A stretch of DNA of 64,000 nt from Pycnopodia helianthoides (lineage: Eukaryota; Echinodermata; Asteroidea; Forcipulatida; Asteriidae): contig CM063246.1 of assembly GCA_032158295.1 (NCBI GenBank), positions 21,404,135 to 21,468,134 of the forward strand, in the 5' to 3' direction. This document shows, piece after piece, positions 25,601-34,600 of the stretch. Within the stretch, counting starts at the first letter, position 1. Each line of letters opens with the position of its first letter. Position numbers and translations under genes: made by a program. A model generated the notes under the pieces. The model was given only the letters and a program-made list of their open reading frames with translations, had not been told where the DNA came from and made no database searches.

Positions 25601-28600
25601 TAGGTCAGTCACATCAGCAGTGTTCTCCTTTAACAGTGGGTCTGATATCCAAATGCCAGGTAAGACACCTGGGGGACCAGTTAGAATTCTGTTCAAGTGG
25701 CTTGAGCTGTCTAGTTCATTGCTTCACCAAGCTGTGTATAAACCACTACCTGCATGGACTGCTCATGATGCGCTTCCAAGATCCCAAAGTCCAAATATAG
25801 GACGAGCAAAAATAGGGGAAAATATGGACCAGTGAAAAAAGCTGGCAGGCTGGTGAAATGAACTGGGCCCAATTTCATAGAGCTGCTAAGCACAAAAATT
25901 TGCTTAGCATGAAATGTCTTCATTGATAAAAACAGGATTACCAACCAAATTTCTACGTGGTTTTCAGGATAAGCAAACAACAGCTGAATACCGTGAGTAA
26001 CAAGCAATATGCAACACATGGAAATTTGGTTGGTAACCCTGTTTTTATCAAGGAAGAAGTTTCATGCTGAGCAAATTTTTGTGCTTAGCAGCTCTATGAA
26101 ATTGGGCCCTGGTTGCGCTGGCTAGCCACTGAAAAAAAAGTTACTGGCGTATGTAAAGTTGACTGCTTCTGTTACACCAATATACATGTTTATGTGTGTT
26201 GTGCTGTCGTTCAGCCTTTGAGAAAGACTCCAATGGGGTCAGATCGTCAGGCCATTAACTATTTTGGGGGCATACATAATAATAATAATCTAAAATTTGA
26301 ACGGAAACTTGTAGACCTTTTCAACCACTCACAAAGTAATAGACCTTTCCTTTGCAGCGAGTTTTGCCAACCTTGGAGTATGGGCGGCCTTCGCTGCAAA
26401 AAAGTACAACAGTTTCTTATTTGACCAATAATGCTATCAATTTAATTAATACCCATGTTACTGATAAATAAATTTGACTATCCAAAACGAAAGGTAAACT
26501 TACACTTCATAAAAAAAGTTGTAGTGTTTTGCTAAAATTAGCAATTTTGGCCAAGCCATTTTTTATACATTTTTAGCTACTCAAGGGCCTTCCATACAAA
26601 ATGGTGGTCAATGTTTGTAAACAAAAGAAAGGTCTATACGTGATTCAGGAACTGAAGATCTCCACCACTTGTTCCTTCCCCGTTAGCTCGTCAGGGTGGA
26701 TTGGAAGTAGACTCGGAGGTTGCGAACAGTAGTGACAACCTCGGAACGGAATCCCCTAACGATATTGACGACACGGACGCAGGTATAAGAGAGTGACAAA
26801 AGGCTAGCATGGCGTTTGCTGTGAGGCCGTAGTGTTTTTTTTGTTTTTGTTTCATAGAGGAACTCTGCATGAATTAAGAACGGACTGGCGTGCCTTGAAT
26901 CAACCCACTTAGCATGGGGGTTGATGAATGCCTCTCTTGGGGAAGCTGGTTTAGGTTTTTTGGGGGGACATCAATCTAAACTTGACAGAAACCCAAACGT
27001 GCATTCTGTGTTTGGTTACCTGGCCAAGTTTCCCAGGATGTAAGCCAACATTTAGAATAACCTTTCGATTACACATGGATTCTAGTTTTATAATTTTTTT
27101 TAATGCATTTTTGTTGAACTAAAAACACCCGCTGCTCGATAGTCTTGAATGGCGACGCTAGTTTTTTGTATTAGTCAGTAGTTACCAGTAGAGGGCGCAA
27201 CATCGGCTGGCTCAGAGGGACTGGGCAAGTCTGGATCCAAACTTGTTTATACAGATATTTTGATAGAGACATCTCTTCTCCAGTAATCCGAGTTGCGGTA
27301 TCGAGCGACTGCGTTAACAAAATGAACATCGCCAATCAAGACAAGCAGCTAAATGGTTTTGTGATATTAACATAACATAAGCAGTTTTAAAGGAGTATTA
27401 GATATTTTGACTGATGAGCGAGATTTGTTACAATTGGTTGAAATCCTGTAACCCTCCTGTTTTTATTAATTAACACTGCTTGCTGTTTTCTTGACCATAA
27501 CTCACTCATTTTCTTCCCTGATTGACACCCAGCCTCCTTTGAGTTTGTTTAGAGACTTTTCATTGCAGCTTTGTACTAGATATTGGGTGTTTTTTGACCT
27601 ACAGGGTACAAGCGTGTCAAAAGTGTCAGTTGCACTGAGTTGTTGCGGAAACTGCAACGAGATAGCTCCTTCAATGCTAGTCTTGAAACGTGTAATTGCG
27701 GTTAATAATTTGTTCTTGACTACTACAACAAAAGCGTCTTGGAACCAAGACTACTTCAATACCAGAAAGATGTCCCCCCCAAAAAAACTTTGTTGTCGCT
27801 TCTGTCACTGTAGCGTTTTTAAAGTGCACCCTCAATGTTGATTCAGGCACGCAAACAATGCGGGCTCATAGGTTAAACACTGGTATCCAGCATGTAATCT
27901 CTAAGCTGTCATAAAAATGGTGTACGTGCACTCGGGAAGAATTGAATACGATACCATAGAAAGGGACCCCTCTGGACAATCATTGGCAGGAAACTCTTGC
28001 ACCCTGATTGTTTGTTTGGGTGTACACAACCTCTAGTATAATCTCCCTTTAGGGGGCCTTTTTTCCTGATTTACTCAACTCTGTGTTTAAAGACACTGGA
28101 CACCTTTGGTAATTGTCAAAGACCAGTCTTCTCACTTGGTGTATCTCAACATATGCACAAAATAACAAACCTGTGAAAATTTGAACTCAATTGGTTGTCG
28201 AAGTTGCGAGATAAATTGCTTGATTCGCGTGAGGTCTCAAAATCAATTCAAATATTTTACTGAGAAATTACTTCTTTTTCAAAAACTACGTTACTTCAGA
28301 GGGAGCCGTTTCTCACAATGTTTTATACTATCAACAGCTCTCCATTGCACGTTACCAAGTAAGTTTTTATGCTATCAATTATTTTGAGTAATTACCAATA
28401 GTGTCCAGTGCCTTTAAACTGATCTTCGTCTCTTATGTAATAAACGGAACTATTGTGTGTGCTTGCAGAAAAGGAGGTTATCACACCTAACCTGAACGAT
28501 GTCAAAGTATCTAGGTTATTGCTTCTGTGGTATTTTTAAACCAAACTCTGGTGTATAGTTCATCAAAGGGTGTATAGTTCATCAAAACGATTTCAGTTTT

Positions 28601-31600
28601 GGTTTTTATAAAAAAATCCACTCAAATTATGTCGTATCAATCAATCCACTCAGTAACTGCTTTGAGCAAAATAGAATAACTATTTATTGTTTCTTTTCCT
28701 ATTTCTTACTTCCCTGTAACCTTCTGGACCGTACTGGTTAAAATACATCAGTATTTATCTTTCTTATTTTATGTGGTTCCATCCCCACTACTTGCTCATT
28801 TCCCCTATTCCCTTCAAAAGTGGGACAGCAAGGGCTGTGTGTATGCAGTATTGAAGGCTGTGTTAGACTCACAAAGGTGTTGTGAATATTGATATTGCTT
28901 CAGTAGAATCAACAGAACAGACACAAAAATTGGGGGGGGGGTGAGGAATACAAGAAGCATTCAAGTTGATTATGCTGTTAGATTGGGCTACTATGAAATT
29001 ATAATTTAATGCATTTTGATACTAACAGGCACATATAATATTATTAAGTTCTACTGTAGGCTCGGCAGGGGGAGGTCTTTAAAAAGTAGTACTCTACACA
29101 CAAGTAGTATTTACAAACAAGTAGTACTTTACATTAAAATGTTGACAAATTTGGACAATCCTTTGAAAAGAGCCTTTAGAGCCTTGGCGTAGACAACCTC
29201 CATAAGAAAAAGTATCACCTCAGGGAATACATTAATGGAAATGATATCATTCTTAAAGCTAATCTTCTATTCGAGTCCTCAACCCTGGAGTTTGAGTACT
29301 CATTGCTGAATCTGAGTCCCAGTCCTCAGTGTGAAGTCCAGTTTTTTCAGTGTTGAGTCTGAGTCCTCAGTGTCGAGTCTGAGTCCTCAGTGTTGAGTCT
29401 GAGTCCTCAGTGTCTTAGTCTGAGTCCTCAGTGTCTAGTCTGAGTCCTCAGTGTCGAGTCTGAGTCTTCAGTGTCGAGACTGAGTCCTCAGTGTCAAGTC
29501 TGAGTCCTCAGTGTCGAGTCTGAGTCCTCAGTGTTGAGTCTGAGTCCTCAGTGTCTAGTCTGAGTCTTCAGTGTCGAGACTGAGTCCTCAGTGTCAAGTC
29601 TGAGTCCTCAGTGTCGAGTCCGAGTCCTCAGTGTCGAGTCTGAGTCCTCAGTGTTGAGTCTGAGTCCTCAGTGTCGAGTCTGAGTCCTCAGTGTCAAGTC
29701 TGAGTCCTCAGTGCAGAGTCTGAGTCCACAGTGTCGAGTCTGAGTCCTCAGTGTCGAGTCCGAGTCCTCAGTGTCGAGTCCGAGTCCCAAGTCTTCAGTG
29801 TGGAATGTGAGACCTCAGTGTCAAGTCCATGTGCAAGTCCTCAGCATTGAGTTCATGTCCCGAGTTCTCAGTGTCATTTCCAAGTTCAAGTCCTCAGTGT
29901 TGAGTCCGAGTCCTTGGTATCGAGTCCGAGTCCTCAGTGTCAAGGGGAATCCAAGACCTGAGTCATTTGGGTCGAGTCCGAGTCACAAGTCATACAATTA
30001 AAACTACCATAAGCTGAAATAACCAGACAACGCTGGTGAGTTGATGAAGGAATCATCCAATGCTCATCAAACTGGGTCCAGAGTCAGAATAACTCCTTCA
30101 CCAAACCCAAGCGTCCCACTGAAAATGATAACATGACTGTACTGCTGTTCTACGCTTTAATACTTCTCAATTTGGAAATATAAAGGACACAAAATAGTTA
30201 CTTGACTCGCAGACTCAACAATGTTGTACCAGAAGGTTGTATTAGCAAATTCCAACTCGGCACTGAATGGGGAAGGGGGTAGTTCAGGGTTCTGCCCACT
30301 GTAGTCGGTGCCGGAAAACCCGCCCGGCACTCAGGATTCCCCAACCACCACTGGCAGAATTTTTTCTCTGTTTCCGACCACCACACATTTTCCAAATTTT
30401 TTAATTACACTTGCAACTTCCTTTCAAAGGTTTTCAACGAAGTGTAAAATTGGGTACCAGTAAAAATGGTATCCGAAGCCATTCATTTTTAGCACTTCTT
30501 TGATTTGAGTCAATTTCGAAAGATCTACCGTGTAACTGATCCATCTCGCAATGTTTCCAGGGAAACAGGGAAACATTTTTCCACCACCAAAGAAATCCTG
30601 GGCAGAACCCTGGCAGTTGAAGTTGATCATCAAGGCTGCTACATAAATAAAACTAAAGGAATGCATTGTCTTGTAGTATTTTCTAACGGCATGATAAACA
30701 AGTAGAATTTAAGTGGGAAACATCAAAGAGAAATTTAAGACATAATTTATGTTCAGACTTGCAGATTTATTCAAAGGAATTCTTTCTGACCCAACCAAAA
30801 TGACATACTCTCCTAGTCTTTTCATGTTTATTTAAATCAAATTTTGCCATTCAATGGTGTACTGTGTTTAGTCCAATTTAGTCGGGCCTTTGTGCTTTTG
30901 AAACCACGTGGGTTACTTTATTGTGACCTAATTCATCTCCCATTTGCGTCTAATTTGATCAAACTCTTATTGTCGCGTTTGCAAAGAAAAGTGAATTGAC
31001 TTTTTGCATGCTGTGTTGAGGTATGGGAAGAGGCTGTGGGGGTAATGCATGACTAGTCTGAGAGAAATCGGCTATTTTCTTCAGCAAGTCATGTGGGGCC
31101 AAATTGCTTTCGAATCAAAATGTGCCTTCAACAATCGACCTCTGAGAACGATAGGCTGTGTCTGAATTGTCCGGCTGTGGCTACAGCTACTGCTGGAGAG
31201 TGGGGGCGTCACCATGCGTTGAAATGGAGGGTGTCCTTAGCAACGCCCTCAGTAACGGTCGTAGCCGTAGCTGCCAATGTTGACTGTGGCTACAGCTACT
31301 GCTGGAGCGTGCGGCGTCACCATGGGTTGAAATAGAGGAAGTCCTTAGCAATGCCCTTTAATAATAACAGTCGTAGCCGTAGCTGCCAATTCGGATTTTG
31401 TCTTAGTTAATTGTTTTTGTATCCGTTATAAAAAAAAGGCCTCCTCAAAACAGTGGTTTGAACGAATCTTGGTTCATCTTTTTTGTTTTGACAAAGGGCG
31501 CAGAAAAATACTGGCGTGTTGTCACCAGAGTGTGGGTTCGCATCCCGGCTGGGACAATTGTGTCCTGGAGCCATCGTTGTTTATGTCATCACCCATGAGT

Positions 31601-34600
31601 AAATGGGTCACTGCGAGGGTACAGATTGTTCACGTGAATGGTTAGCAACCTGTGTGTGCCCATGCGGTTGTCGGTGCTGCATACTCCTGAGGAGTTAAAA
31701 ATGGTTGTATGCGTGTTTAAGGCCCTATCAACAATAACAATACTCTAACGAGCTTTCAGTGACCTACTGGGGTTGAAAAAGCTCATCATAAATACGCAGT
31801 AATATTATTATTACTACTTCATTTTATCAGAGCAAGCAAAAGAAAGATCACATTTTCCTTTGTGTTGATAACTCCTTGGGTCGGGCTACACGCTCCGTAG
31901 CCTTAGATCTCGAGGGTCTCTCGCAAGATCCCCAAAGCGCCGCATCCTGTAACGGATCGACCCTCACAGTTGTGCCTACTTGATCTGGATGTTTCCCCAG
32001 TGCTTTGGGAACGGTGGCCAAGCACTCCAACCACCACAGGGACTACTTTCACTTTCACCTGCCAAATCTTGAGGAGTTCCCTGTTGCTATTACTAATAAT
32101 ATCATTATTATTAATAACATCATTATTATTAATAATATCATTATTATTATTAGTATCTTTGTTATTATTACTATGCCTGATTGGTTTTTTTCATCAAGCT
32201 ATCAGTTTTGTTGCATGTAATGACCGATAAGGACCGATAAATAAATAAATAAACTTAACATGAATACATGAATTTTCAAGAAACTGCATGAGGATTCACC
32301 AGAACGGTTTGTCTTCAAGTTTGAGGTGCACTTAATATCACCGCCCCCCCCCCCCCCCCCCGTATGCAAATCCCCCCCCCCCCTTATGCATAATTTCTGA
32401 GTTTGATGATAGATGTAGCGTTAATCGTATCATGTTTGTCATTAAAGTCAGCCCCCCAGACCAGAGACCTGGTTGTGATCAGAACACTGCGGTGATGATG
32501 ATGAGATAATTGCAACGTGTTCAACCTCTGTCACCTAAAACATGATCTGGATCACACCTCCAGGATTTAAGTCTGTTTTTACAATTATCCCTTGGATGGG
32601 TCCCGTGACGGGCTCATTGTAGCGTCGTCGATAGTTTAAGATGATGTTTGGTATCATTTTGACCGGACAGAAGTCTAAATACTGTATTAATAAGATTTGG
32701 AAGCGGTCCCTCGTGGGTGAATACTTAAGGGTTTTATATACGGGATTGGTAAGGGTGAAAAACCATCACTGTTTAATTGTAGTCTGAAGGCTTAACCGAT
32801 TATGAAGTTCATACCAGAACCATTTTTTTTTTTCTAGGAAATGAAGTCAGATTCGAGAAAACTGTATCTGGAAACCTTTTAAAAAAAATGCAACAGCTCA
32901 TTTCAGATGTTACAACAAAAATCGAGGACAATGTGTTTACATGCTGACAAATTATGCATCAGGGTTTTTCACTATTTTCTCCTGACTTAATCACACTGCA
33001 GACTAAGCCCAAATTTTCACTGGCTTGTTATTTCACGTATATGGTTGACCACACAAAGCATGAAAACTGTGTGCGACTCCTTTTTTCAGTTCTCACAATC
33101 CTGTATAATGCCTTTAAGGGTTTGGAAGTGTCTGTTGAATATTCGTGAAGTATACTTCTGTTTTGACAGCACACACAATGATCTGGGCCAAATTTCATAG
33201 AGCTGCTTAAGCAAAAAATATTGCTTAACAAATGTCTGCTAAGCAGAAATGAGCAGGATACCAGTCACAAAGTGCACATGTGACATGGTATTTCGGCTGG
33301 TAAGCATAATTTTGTTGGGCTTAGCTACTTTCTGTGCTTAAGCAGCTCTATGAAATTGGGCCCTGTTTTGAAATCATATAATTACCAAGCAAGCGACCTG
33401 TTCAGCAGATTTCCTCATTTTTTGGTTTCTCAGCTGTGCTACTAAAGATTGGGAGAGAACACAGTACAAAGTCTTGGTTCGCCCGGCACTTCCCTCGTTT
33501 CTTGACAAACTAGTTGCATGCCTGCGTTACAAATTTTTACAATCTTTGATGGTAAACCTTAACCCTAACTCCCCACTATTGAATGTGGAAGTTTGCTAAA
33601 TATTTCAAGGAAATTATCAAGTATACTTTTCATTTGACATCACACACACAATGACCCGTTTTGAAATCATTTCATTGCAAAAGTTTGATCTTTGCGTAAA
33701 CCTCAACCATCCTCTAAATTCGCCAATCTGGATTGATTCAGAACTATCCCTGTGAGGGAATTGCTTTCTCATAGAGTTGTAATACTACCGCAACCTAAGG
33801 TCAAGTGGAAGTGATCAACCGTTTTCAAGTGTAGATTTTGCTCCACGCAAGTGTTAAGGTCAACCCCTTCATATGCCCACCCTAGGTCAGACAAAAGTGC
33901 TTTCCTTTGTCTTGAATTTCTATGGTAATCTTGATTCTCCTCCGTCGTCAGGTCACAGTGCAAGTACGGCCAACATGGAGGACGTCGGCGACGAACAAAC
34001 AGACGAGATGCTTCAGATACTCGTCAACACGGCTAAGAACACAAAGACGAGAAACACACCCCGGGAGAGGAAGCGAGGACGGACAAACCGCAAATCACGT
34101 GAGCGAACTCCCCCCCCCCCTCCCCCTATTGTGATACTTTTCAGCCTCAGTGCCCATTTAAAAAACAAACAAAAAAGTTTTACCTTGCACTCAGACTTGT
34201 TTCAGTGTGGATTCTGCTCAGCTAGATTTTGTCTCTGCGCACCTTACTTTGTGTTTAGTAACTTCTGTAAAATTTTTGCCAAGACGGGTGATTTGATGAA
34301 AGATTTTTTGTTGGATTCCATGGGAAAAGTCGACAGGTATTGATTGGAACTTCCTTGTGTAGAGACTATTCTCTGTGTTTGGAAAAAAACCGAGTATGGT
34401 ATTCAGAGTAATGAGCGTTGTTGGCTGTGAAAACAATGAGGGAGTTTTTTATTTTTTGCTTTGTGCAGAAGCAAAAGTGGAGTGCCAAAAATGGTCCAAA
34501 AATTGCATGGCTTTGTGAATGAACTTTCCAAGCCCATAGTTGAAGCTTTGACGAAAATTTCTATTTTCATCATGGGTTCTATCTCTATCTATGAATAGCA

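Larger units (their letters stand above)
20083..26686 (+). other. 6.6-kb intron, mostly unique AT-rich DNA
   Basis: It contains a box-B-bearing SINE-like segment near 20515-20660, the PLE-like fold-back 20688-20885, homopolymer and GT-rich runs, a G/A purine run at 21990-22015, the GGGCCC MITE 25865-26109 and a PLE-like 3' segment 26160-26270. From about 22150 to 25550 I see nothing beyond low complexity. An exon-like 25604-25659 segment is not length-compatible as a cassette. Confidence 0.7.
26783..33951 (+). other. 7.2-kb intron rich in repeats
   Basis: It carries the TTAA MITEs 28091-28413 and 32728-33113, the 20-bp minisatellite 29273-29990, the double MITE 31158-31400, a SINE-like segment about 31505-31700, a degraded retroelement fragment 31848-32085 with an ATT microsatellite, long C runs at 32342-32385, and the GGGCCC MITE 33185-33363. 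Other parts look like unique noncoding DNA. Confidence 0.75.

Noticed and set aside
25604..25659. Exon-like segment ending CCAG|gtaaga in the 6.6-kb intron
   Set aside because: 56 nt is not divisible by three and would break the frame of the known neighbours.
29273..29990. CRISPR-like array
   Set aside because: Units are contiguous 20-bp repeats without unique spacers, in an animal intron.
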